Origin: Verrucomicrobiota bacterium
Lineage (GTDB): Bacteria; Verrucomicrobiota; Verrucomicrobiia; Opitutales; Opitutaceae
DNA length: 17,210 nt
Assembly (NCBI GenBank): GCA_023426435.1
Contig: JAFAAS010000160.1
Coordinates: 1 to 17,210, forward strand
Reading direction: 5' to 3'
Both the position numbers and the translations under genes were made by a program. Under the pieces are notes generated by a model that was not told where the DNA came from, searched no databases, and saw only the letters and a list, made by a program, of their open reading frames with translations. Shown in pieces: positions 5,688 through 13,492 of the stretch. Each line of letters opens with the position of its first letter. The stretch's first letter is position 1.

Positions 5688-7331
5688 CTACCAACTCACA
5701 TTCACACTCACGTGCCCATGCCCGTCGTCGCGCGAACCTGGCAGTTTCTTCAACTGCCAGCCATACGCCGCGCGTAGCGTGAAATTCCGTTTCCACGTAT
5801 AGTTCACGCCCACGCCCGCGCTGCTCAGCTCGAACGTGTCGTCATCCACGCGCATTCGCAGCGACGCCGCATCGACGAACACAAACGTATCCAGATTATC
5901 ACTGCCGGCCTTGAACGAATATCCCGGCAGATGCAGCTCGTTGTTCCACACCACGCCTTCGTCGCCGAACGCCGTGTTCTCGCGAAACCCGCGCACCGCA
6001 TAAGCACCGCCGCCGTTCAACTGCTCGCTGCCCAACAACGCCCCGCTCGCCACCTGCAAGCTCGCCGTCGAACTCCAGAAAAACCGCGCCGGCAACGCGC
6101 GCGAATACTGCGCGTCGATCCGTCCGTAAACATACTCCGCCTTCGCGCCGTTCCGCGACGCATCGAAATACCGCCCGTGATTCCGTCCGCTTAATCCGCC
6201 GGGGCTCGCAAACACCGTCGCCTGCACCCCCGCCTGCTGTCCTTCGCCGGTCACGTTCAGCGCATACGTCGCACTCGCTTGCACGATGTGCGTGACATTG
6301 TCCGTCACCGGCATCGTCGCGAATTCCAGCGTGTTGTCGCTATACTTGAAATCGCCCCCGACAGTCACGCTTTGCACCCACCCTTCACGCGCGCTGCGCA
6401 GCGGGATCACATAACGCACGCCCGCCTGCCCCGAGCTTCCTTCCTGCGTGAACGGCTCCGGCATGATCGACTTGATGTCCGACCACGCCGCAAACACCGA
6501 CACCGAATGCCGCCACGGCAAATCCGCCGCATACGACAACGAGTGACTGCGCGAATGCTCCAGCTCCGGATCGCTCGTGAAACGATAGCTCATCTGATGC
6601 GCGAGCCCGAGCGCGTTGCCCCACAACACACCCGCCGAAACGCGATCCTCGCCCGTCGTCTTCGTGCCGGTGTTGTCGTAGCCCGCCGACAACTGCCACG
6701 GCGTCAATTCCTGCACCCGCAGCGCCAGTCGCGTTGTCCCCGGCTCTTCACCCGGCTCCGCCGCGATCACCGCCCGCCGAAAGGGATTGCGGTTCAACCA
6801 CTCCACATCCGCGCGCAACCGCGCTTCGTCGATCGGCTTTCCGCTCTCCAGCTTGAGCGCGCTCCGGTAACTCCGCTCCGAAAAATGCTTCGCCCCGTGC
6901 ACCGCCACTTCGCCCGAATGCGTCGCCTCGCTCGCCACAATCTGCACGTAACCGCCCGTGATGTCCTGCGGCGGCAGATAAACTGAAACGAAGCTCTTCC
7001 CGTGCGTCCGCGCATACAGCCGCACCGCCATCACCAGCCGCTCAAGCGATTCGCGCGACACCGGCTCATCCATAAATCCCGCGGTCGCGAACGCGAAATC
7101 GTCCCGACCAAGCCATGCGACGCGGCTGACGTCCACGCCTTCCGCCGGAAAACCGGGTTCGGTCAACTGCGCCGGCGTCGCCACGATCCGCACGCCCACC
7201 AGTTTGTCCGCCAGTCGTTCCTCGTTCGGCCGAGCCGCGAAGAGTTCGAAGTCCGCTGTTTCCGCCGCGGAAGTTTGCGCGAACGCGTTTCCAGCGATCG
7301 CGACGAGAAGCACAAGAAGAAGAGGACGCAT
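5688..7331 (-). CDS. TpsB outer-membrane transporter (ShlB/FhaC/HecB family)
   Basis: The product is 547 aa, the usual TpsB length. The signal peptide MRPLLLVLLVAIAGNAFA is probably cleaved after residue 18. Residues about 45-210 fit two periplasmic POTRA domains, with LNRNPFRRA (179-187) in the second as often seen in this family. From about 212 onward alternating amphipathic strands form the 16-strand barrel. VRGFR (446-450) is the conserved L6-loop motif that folds into the barrel lumen. The protein ends in an aromatic residue (SVNVSW), typical of barrel insertion signals. It exports its partner TpsA across the outer membrane without ATP. The gene begins 49 bp after the tpsA stop with no terminator between, so the two form an operon in the order tpsA-tpsB. 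No Shine-Dalgarno sequence is visible. Confidence 0.93.
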   Translation of the reverse strand: MRPLLLVLLVAIAGNAFAQTSAAETADFELFAARPNEERLADKLVGVRIVATPAQLTEPGFPAEGVDVSRVAWLGRDDFAFATAGFMDEPVSRESLERLVMAVRLYARTHGKSFVSVYLPPQDITGGYVQIVASEATHSGEVAVHGAKHFSERSYRSALKLESGKPIDEARLRADVEWLNRNPFRRAVIAAEPGEEPGTTRLALRVQELTPWQLSAGYDNTGTKTTGEDRVSAGVLWGNALGLAHQMSYRFTSDPELEHSRSHSLSYAADLPWRHSVSVFAAWSDIKSIMPEPFTQEGSSGQAGVRYVIPLRSAREGWVQSVTVGGDFKYSDNTLEFATMPVTDNVTHIVQASATYALNVTGEGQQAGVQATVFASPGGLSGRNHGRYFDASRNGAKAEYVYGRIDAQYSRALPARFFWSSTASLQVASGALLGSEQLNGGGAYAVRGFRENTAFGDEGVVWNNELHLPGYSFKAGSDNLDTFVFVDAASLRMRVDDDTFELSSAGVGVNYTWKRNFTLRAAYGWQLKKLPGSRDDGHGHVSVNVSW

Positions 7332-7380
7332 TTCTAGAAGAGTCGAAGTTGGAGCTGTGAAGAAGGACCGCGCGAGGCGT

Positions 7381-10300
7381 TCACTTCCCGCCGAGGAACA
7401 GGTTGGCGAGGCCGAGCATCATGATCGCTTTCCCCTGATCGCTCTTCATGAGCTCGTGCGGATTCACCGGGTCGTTGCGCGATTTGAGCAGCGCATCGAA
7501 GTTCTTCCGCGCGTCCTCATTTTCGGCCACGGCAATCGACTCGGTGATCAGGATGGTGACGGCGAGCGACACAATCGTGCCCACGCCACCGGCGGCCGAA
7601 CCGCCCACCTTCGCGAGTCCTTTGCTGACCGCCTGCGCCGTCGCCTTCTCTCCAGCCTTTTGCAGGGTGCGCATCACCGTGGCCTTCGCGAACGGGAACA
7701 CGTTCGTGACCACCTTCTCCAGCCCCATTGTCATGCCAACGATCGCGCCCGCCCCCACGCCGCCAACGACCGCACCGACACCGCCGATGGCCGCATTCGC
7801 GTCGAACTCCTCCGCCTTCTTTTCGAAACGCTGCATGGCCTCCCCCATGGTGTCCCCCACCGCCTGCGCCACGAAATCGTCGTAAGGCACCTTGCCGTCG
7901 AACAACCCCGCCAGCGTGCTGCCTCTCGCCGCGCCTTCGGCCTTTGCCCAGTTATCCTGCGCGTTCTTCGCCGCATCGATAAACGAGCCCCGCGCTTCGC
8001 CCAGCGCCGGCCCGATATGCGCCATCAACTTCTGCTCCTGCGCATCGCGCTGCGAGGGATCCTTCATCGCGACGTTCATCGTGTAGCCCATCAACGCCGG
8101 CATCACCAGCGCCTGCTTCTCCGGATTCGTGTGAATATCCGCGAGGAACGCCATGATCTTGTCGTTCGGCAAATCATCCCAGCTCTTCACCTGCAGCCCA
8201 CCATTGATCGCGATCGCCAGCGCACCCGTTTCGTCGCTCAGCCCATTGACGATTTCCTGGTTCAGGAAGAATCCAACCGCCGCGCGCAGCGAGGGCATCA
8301 GGTCAGCGGTCAACCCATACGCTCCGCGTTTCACCAGCACGACTTCGCCCGGCGCCGCCGTGTAATTCATATAAAACTTGTCTTGATCTTCCTTGCGCTT
8401 CGCCGCCGCCGCCTCCCGCGCGAGGACGTCCGCCTTGACCACCGGATCCGCCTTCATCGTGAGAACGCCGTTCGTCACTTTCGTGACCACGTAGTTGTTC
8501 GCCTGATACGCCCGCGGAATGATGTAGCGCGTGACGTCCGCAAACCGGTCCTTCGTCGTGTCCTTCTTCGGCACGCCCGGCAGGCTCAGCACGGGCCCAA
8601 GCTGAATCGTTCCGCCCTGAATGATGATTTCGCTGTAAGTCACCAGCGTCGGCGAATCCGGAACGACGATCTGTCCCGGCGTGAACTCGACCACCTTCAC
8701 CGGGAACGAATCCGGCGGCGGTTCGGACGTCGGCTGCGGCGGCGTGCGCGACGGCCGCGCCGGAAACGTGATCGACGCCAGATCCACCGCTTCGCCGATC
8801 CCCTGCGGCTCGTTTTCCGAACGCAGGTCGAAATACAGATTCGGCATCACGTCGCCCATCGTCGCGAACGACGGCAATCCCGTCACCTCCGCCGTGTAGC
8901 CCAGCCCGCCCGATCCATTCGGATCGAACAGGATCAAATTCAATCCGAGCGCCTCCGCGTCGAATTCCTCCGGCACGTTGTTGTTTCCGAACGACACGCC
9001 GTTGTGCACCGTGATCTCGATCGGCCGCGGCATGATCGCCAGGTATCCAGGACTCCACGACACGAGATAGTTCGGGTTGTTGGTGAAGACCGGATCGATC
9101 CGATACCAACCGACGTCCGTCTCCGGATAAATCGGCACGGCCGTCTGCACCGCCGCCAAAACCGACGACGCATCCTCAAACGACGCCAGCCCGTCGCCGC
9201 CCAGCACGTAACTGAACTCCGGCGTCGCATCGCCATAGTAGCGGGCGTGATTGTCCACATCGATCGTGAGGAAACGCGGATTGATTCGCACCGTGTTGCC
9301 GCTGATGTCGCCCAACACGTAGTTCTTCAACAGGAGCACGGGGAACAGATTGTAAGTGCCGACGTCCGATTTTTCCGTCGTCGGATTGTCGATGCGCACC
9401 ACCTGCTCCGCCGTCTGCCCAAATGCCAGGCCGGCCACGTTGACACCCACATTCGCCGGATTCGCCTCGCCGTAGCGGCGCACAAGCGGCGTTACCTGCA
9501 AGGTCAGCGGCGCCGGCTCGATGATGAAATTCGCCTGATTGCCCACCAGCGTGTAATTCGAGTTCCGCGCGGTGACCGAATACGTGTGCTCGCCCGCATC
9601 CTCCGTCAGCGCCGGCAAAGCGAACTCCAGCCCGAGCATGGCCACCGTATCCGAATTCTTGAGACCAAACGCTCCGACCGTCGGCAGTGTCGGGTTCGCT
9701 CGTCCATAGACGCGGGAAAGATCCGTCAGCCCGGTAATGCCGATCTCCGCCGGCGTGATCTGCAACTGCCCGAATTCATAGCCGATCTGGTAGTTCTGAT
9801 TCAGATCCGAGCTCACCAGAATGCCAAACGTGCTCACGCCCGAGGTCTGCGTCGCTTGCGTGGAAAAGCGCACGTTCGGAATCACCGAAGGCGCGTCGAA
9901 CGAGGCCAGCCCGCGAAACGTCGCCGTGAATTCCGGATTCGGATCCCCGTAAACCTTCGTCTTGTTGTCCGCCACGATCGTCAGTGGCCGCTGCGTGATC
10001 GTCAGCGATCCGGATTGGACCGTCGCGTTGTAGTTCGCCGACGAACCGAAGCCTTGCAGGATGATCCCATACGCGCCGATCCCCGACGTCTCGGTCGCGA
10101 AATGAGTCGGACCGCTCGCAATGAACACCACGTCCTCGAGCCGATCGTCGTTTTTCAATCCCGTCACCGAAATCGTAGGCGTCGGATTCGGATCGCCATA
10201 AACGCGCGTCATATCATCCGCCTTCACCACAAGCGCCGCCGGCGTGACGTTCACCGCGCCCGGCGCGTGCGTGATCGCATAATTGTCCGCCGCGCCGCCG

Positions 10301-13300
10301 CTCACGTTTAAAGCATACGTGCCCACATTCGACCGCTTCGTCGCACTCGTTTCAAAAAGCAGCCCGCTCACCACCGCGCTCGTATCGTCGTTTGCCAGCC
10401 CGGAGAAAGTCGCGGTAAAGCTCGGATTTTCGTCCCCGTAAACCCGGCTCACCGTCGGCGCCGTGATCGTCAGTGGCGCACGCTCAATCGTCAAAAGCCC
10501 CGCCGTATAATCGATGTCATACCCCGCCGCCGTCGCGCCAAACGGCGTGATCGCATAAGTCCCCACCCCCGATCGCTGCGTCGCCGTCGTGGCAAACTCC
10601 AACCCGCTCACAATCGATGCGTCATCGCCATCCTCGAACCCCGTCATCGTTGCCGTGAACGCCGGATTCGCCGCGCCATAAAGCCGCGCAACGTCGTTCG
10701 CCCGGATGTTCAACGTCGCCACGCCCGACACGTTCAGCGTCCCCGGTTCAAACGTGATCACATAATTCGCCGCCGTCGCGCCGAACGGCGTGATCGCATA
10801 GGAACCGACCGGCGACGACAGATCCGCCGTCGTGCTAAACTGCAGCCCCGACACCACTGTCGCCGTGTCGCCATTCACGAATCCGCTGTAGCTCGCGCTG
10901 AACGTCGGATTCGCCCGATTCAATCGCCGGCTCGCATCGTTCGCCGCGATCGTAAGCGGCGCCCGTCCGATCGTCAGCGTGCCCGGCACGAAGGCAAAAT
11001 CGTAAACATCCGACGCGAGCGTTCCCCGCGCGACAGCGATCGCATACGAACCCACTCCCGAGCTCTGCAATGCCGTGGTCGAAAAAGCGGGCAGACCCGT
11101 CACGACATCCGTCAACAAATCCGCACCCAGCAGCCCCGTCACCGTAGCGGTAAACGTCGGATTCGCCGCTCCGTAGATCCGGCTCATGTTATCCGCCGTG
11201 TAGGTCAGCACCGGCAAACCCGACTCGTTCGCGAATAGAAAACGATTCTGCGTGTCTGCCGAAAAGTCGTCGTCGAGGTCAAACACGTGCTCGAACACAT
11301 TCGATCCCACGAGCCCGCCTTTCGAGGTCGCCGTCGAATCCGCCGCGTAAATCAGAAAGCGCGCATTGGCTCCAAACGGCGTTGCGCCCGCGAGATTGAT
11401 GAAGCCCGCGCCAGTCGATGCCAAAATGACGTTGGTCGAATCATCGAACGCGAGATTCGAACCCGCTTCGAGCGTAAGCGTGCCCGGCGTGATCGCCACG
11501 ATCGCTGGCGCGCTCGCTGTCGGCGAATCCAGCCGCAGGCTGAGATCGCCGTGATGATTCTCCACGAAGAAGAATCCCAGATCGCCCGTGCCGATCGTGC
11601 GCACCGCCCCGATCGTGTTATTCGTCCCGAACACCCCGACGCCCGTGCCGCCATTCGCGAGATCGATCTCGAGCGTCTCCACGTTCAAATTACCGTCGAA
11701 CATCGACGACACTCCGCGTCCTTCGGACGTCCAACCCTCAGGCATCGCTGCGCCGTTCGTCCCATAGGTCAGCCGGTTTACCGTCACCGTCGCGCTCGAA
11801 TCCAACACCGCTCGGGGGATTACGGCGCCCAATCCTTGCTGCTCCTGCAGGTCCCTCATCGCCGCCGGCCCCGGATACAATTCGAGCGCGCCGCTCGCCG
11901 CCGTGATATCCGCGTTGATGAGGATGTTGTTGAACGAATTCACGCGCAGCGTATTCGCGCTCGCCCACGACACGGACGCATCGAACACCACTTCGCCCAA
12001 CAACCCTGACGTCTCGATCGTCACGTGGCTCGTCGCGAGCTGAGCCTGCAGCGTCGCCACATCCAGCACCGCCGGCTCCGTCCCGACGCCAAACTCGAAG
12101 GGATTCGTCCCGCTCGTCGTCGTCCCGCTGCTCGCCGCCGCCGTAATCGTCAACGCCGCCGGATCCAGCAAGAGCGTCCCCGCTTTGCCATGGCGCGCCG
12201 ACAGATCGACCACCGCGCGCGGATTGAAATCGAGAAACTGCTTGCCCGACACTTCCGCAAACCCGCCATCGCCACCATCCGCACCACCGCGCGCCGCCAG
12301 CGTGCCGAGAAACCGCGTGCTCTCATCCGCCCACACGATCGCGCGCCCACCGTCGCCGTTCGCAGATGCCGCGCTCACATCGATCACCGCATCCTTCGTC
12401 ACCACTGTGCGCGTCGCATTCGGCACGTTCGCGTTCTCACCTCGATAATCTCCACCCACCAAAACCTCGCCGCCCGAACCGTTCGCATTCGTCGCCACCA
12501 CCGTCCCGCTCACCCCCACCGTGCCCCCGCCCGCCGTCAGGATCACGCGACCATTCCGCCGCTCCACGCCCGTCGCGCGCACGACGCCGCTCTGATTCAC
12601 CGCGAGGTCGTAAATACTCCCGCCCGCCGCTTTCAGCTCCGCTTGCGCTGCTTCGATCGTGCCGGAATTTTCGACGCCCACCGTCGCGTCTTTCGCATGC
12701 GGTAGATTCACTTTCACCACGACCGTCGCATCGTCCGGCGAAGCGAGAAACATCTCCGCTCCCGCCGCCAGCGCCGCCGTTCCTTTCGACGCCGAAATCT
12801 CCCCCGCATTCTTCACCGTGTGCGCGAACAACATCACGTTGCCCTCGCTCGCCGTGATTTTACCGAGATTCACGATGCCGGCGCTGCTGTCGCCTTTGAA
12901 GGTCATCGCTCCACCCGCGAGAAATTCCGCATCGCTCACATCGAGCGTCGACGCGAGAAATCCCGCCGTGTCGATCGTCGCGCCTTCGCCCACGATCACG
13001 CCGCGTTGATTGATCAGGAAAAGTTTTCCGTCGGCCTTCAACGATCCCAACAACTGCGACGCATCGCCGCCGACCACCCGCGCCAGCATCGCCGCATTCG
13101 CCCCGCCTTGGTTGATCTGCACGCGGTTGCCTGCGCCGATGTTGAAACTCTGCCAGTTGACGATCGCGTTGCGCGACGCCTGCTGGATGTTCATCGCACC
13201 GCCGGCCTGCGTGATGGCCACGTTACCGTGCACCACCTGTGCACCCGCCGGAAGATTCGCATACACAGGCGGTGGCAACACCGCGATCGGAGCCAAGGCC

Positions 13301-13371
13301 AACAAAGACAAGACCAGCGCTAGCCGCGAGGACGTCGGGCCGGCGCTTCCGGAAGCTGGACGGAAACGCAT
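7381..13371 (-). CDS. TpsA exoprotein with TPS domain, MBG repeats and unusual helical C-terminus
   Basis: The product is 1996 aa. A long signal peptide ends near VYA-NLPAG (38/39). Residues 40-290 form the TPS/haemagglutination-activity secretion domain: HGNVAITQAG, NWQSFNIGAGNRVQINQ and FLINQRGVIVGEGATIDTAG (the last replaces the usual INPNG with INQRG). Residues 290-720 are beta-rich and probably continue the beta-helix. Residues 722-1449 are nine MBG repeats with R-x-Y-G-x-x-N-P signatures about 80 residues apart, then a degenerate tenth and a proline-rich stretch (1538-1556). Residues 1641-1996 are mainly helical, with hydrophobic glycine-rich segments at about 1859-1884 and 1924-1949. 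TpsB in the same operon is the exporter. Likely a surface adhesin or biofilm protein; the C-terminus has no function I can name. A TATAGT -10-like hexamer sits at 13398-13393. Confidence 0.92.
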   Translation of the reverse strand: MRFRPASGSAGPTSSRLALVLSLLALAPIAVLPPPVYANLPAGAQVVHGNVAITQAGGAMNIQQASRNAIVNWQSFNIGAGNRVQINQGGANAAMLARVVGGDASQLLGSLKADGKLFLINQRGVIVGEGATIDTAGFLASTLDVSDAEFLAGGAMTFKGDSSAGIVNLGKITASEGNVMLFAHTVKNAGEISASKGTAALAAGAEMFLASPDDATVVVKVNLPHAKDATVGVENSGTIEAAQAELKAAGGSIYDLAVNQSGVVRATGVERRNGRVILTAGGGTVGVSGTVVATNANGSGGEVLVGGDYRGENANVPNATRTVVTKDAVIDVSAASANGDGGRAIVWADESTRFLGTLAARGGADGGDGGFAEVSGKQFLDFNPRAVVDLSARHGKAGTLLLDPAALTITAAASSGTTTSGTNPFEFGVGTEPAVLDVATLQAQLATSHVTIETSGLLGEVVFDASVSWASANTLRVNSFNNILINADITAASGALELYPGPAAMRDLQEQQGLGAVIPRAVLDSSATVTVNRLTYGTNGAAMPEGWTSEGRGVSSMFDGNLNVETLEIDLANGGTGVGVFGTNNTIGAVRTIGTGDLGFFFVENHHGDLSLRLDSPTASAPAIVAITPGTLTLEAGSNLAFDDSTNVILASTGAGFINLAGATPFGANARFLIYAADSTATSKGGLVGSNVFEHVFDLDDDFSADTQNRFLFANESGLPVLTYTADNMSRIYGAANPTFTATVTGLLGADLLTDVVTGLPAFSTTALQSSGVGSYAIAVARGTLASDVYDFAFVPGTLTIGRAPLTIAANDASRRLNRANPTFSASYSGFVNGDTATVVSGLQFSTTADLSSPVGSYAITPFGATAANYVITFEPGTLNVSGVATLNIRANDVARLYGAANPAFTATMTGFEDGDDASIVSGLEFATTATQRSGVGTYAITPFGATAAGYDIDYTAGLLTIERAPLTITAPTVSRVYGDENPSFTATFSGLANDDTSAVVSGLLFETSATKRSNVGTYALNVSGGAADNYAITHAPGAVNVTPAALVVKADDMTRVYGDPNPTPTISVTGLKNDDRLEDVVFIASGPTHFATETSGIGAYGIILQGFGSSANYNATVQSGSLTITQRPLTIVADNKTKVYGDPNPEFTATFRGLASFDAPSVIPNVRFSTQATQTSGVSTFGILVSSDLNQNYQIGYEFGQLQITPAEIGITGLTDLSRVYGRANPTLPTVGAFGLKNSDTVAMLGLEFALPALTEDAGEHTYSVTARNSNYTLVGNQANFIIEPAPLTLQVTPLVRRYGEANPANVGVNVAGLAFGQTAEQVVRIDNPTTEKSDVGTYNLFPVLLLKNYVLGDISGNTVRINPRFLTIDVDNHARYYGDATPEFSYVLGGDGLASFEDASSVLAAVQTAVPIYPETDVGWYRIDPVFTNNPNYLVSWSPGYLAIMPRPIEITVHNGVSFGNNNVPEEFDAEALGLNLILFDPNGSGGLGYTAEVTGLPSFATMGDVMPNLYFDLRSENEPQGIGEAVDLASITFPARPSRTPPQPTSEPPPDSFPVKVVEFTPGQIVVPDSPTLVTYSEIIIQGGTIQLGPVLSLPGVPKKDTTKDRFADVTRYIIPRAYQANNYVVTKVTNGVLTMKADPVVKADVLAREAAAAKRKEDQDKFYMNYTAAPGEVVLVKRGAYGLTADLMPSLRAAVGFFLNQEIVNGLSDETGALAIAINGGLQVKSWDDLPNDKIMAFLADIHTNPEKQALVMPALMGYTMNVAMKDPSQRDAQEQKLMAHIGPALGEARGSFIDAAKNAQDNWAKAEGAARGSTLAGLFDGKVPYDDFVAQAVGDTMGEAMQRFEKKAEEFDANAAIGGVGAVVGGVGAGAIVGMTMGLEKVVTNVFPFAKATVMRTLQKAGEKATAQAVSKGLAKVGGSAAGGVGTIVSLAVTILITESIAVAENEDARKNFDALLKSRNDPVNPHELMKSDQGKAIMMLGLANLFLGGK
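7384..8451 (-). other. Helical, partly hydrophobic C-terminal domain of TpsA (residues 1641-1996)
   Basis: Composition changes sharply after the beta repeats. Residues 1644-1665 are charged and alanine-rich (EAAAAKRKEDQDK). A set of amphipathic helices follows. Then comes a glycine-zipper-like segment at 1859-1884 containing GGVGAVVGGVGAGAIVG and a second hydrophobic helix at about 1924-1949 (GTIVSLAVTILITESIAVA). The end is LANLFLGGK. Possibilities are a membrane or outer-membrane anchor, a prodomain kept in the periplasm, or a pore-forming effector. None can be chosen from sequence alone. Confidence 0.6.
10525..10557 (-). repeat. 33-bp near-identical direct repeat, copy in MBG unit 3
   Basis: This segment matches 10768-10800 with one mismatch in 33 bp, offset 243 bp (81 codons, the repeat period). 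It encodes YAITPFGATAA. Confidence 0.8.
10768..10800 (-). repeat. 33-bp near-identical direct repeat, copy in MBG unit 2
   Basis: Partner of 10525-10557. It encodes the same YAITPFGATAA stretch and suggests recent duplication or gene conversion between neighbouring units. Confidence 0.8.
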
Positions 13372-13422
13372 GGAGAAATATGTGACGCCGACACTATATC
13401 ATGTCGCAAGCCCCTATCGATA

Positions 13423-13480
13423 TACGCCCATCGGCGTAGTCGTCGCCTGCGAGATTGTCGCAGGTTTTTTTCTCTGCGAC
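13423..13480 (+). promoter_or_regulatory. Candidate attenuator leader of the sensor kinase gene
   Basis: Three elements lie in the 121-bp gap before the kinase ATG. First is a 6-bp hairpin TACGCC-CATC-GGCGTA (13423-13438). Second is the terminator hairpin (13446-13464). Third is a downstream arm CTGCGAC (13474-13480), complementary to GTCGCAG (13457-13463). Pairing of that arm would consume the 3' half of the terminator stem, so the two structures exclude each other. An upstream GTCGCA (13403-13408) could also compete for the TGCGA arms. Confidence 0.5.
13446..13471 (+). terminator. Intrinsic terminator in the kinase leader
   Basis: The stem CCTGCGA / TCGCAGG (7 bp, perfect) with loop GATTG is followed by seven T residues. 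It reads in the plus direction, toward the kinase. No plus-strand gene lies upstream for over 7.8 kb, so it can act only on leader transcripts or on transcription antisense to tpsA. Confidence 0.75.
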
Positions 13481-13492
13481 GAACTGCGCGTC

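Larger units (their letters stand above)
9025..11208 (-). repeat. Array of nine MBG-type repeats in TpsA
   Basis: The Y-G positions of the R-x-Y-G-x-x-N-P signature fall at residues 733, 817 (here LN replaces YG), 898, 978, 1058, 1141, 1222, 1300 and 1379, giving spacings of 78-84 residues. Each unit ends with an L-T-I-type strand (for example GTLTIGRAPLTI) that joins the next. A tenth, worn unit (NGVSFGNNNVPEEF) follows at about 1457-1470. MBG modules are stalk-like beta domains in bacterial surface proteins. Confidence 0.88.

Noticed and set aside
7204..10311. A 1035-codon plus-strand open frame antisense to tpsA
   Set aside because: It is arginine/histidine-rich with no domain, covers parts of two well-supported genes on the other strand, and arises from GC-rich codon bias.
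9025..11208. The regular 240-bp periodicity as a CRISPR-like or tandem DNA array
   Set aside because: The period is a protein repeat (MBG units) within one reading frame; DNA identity is low apart from one local pair.
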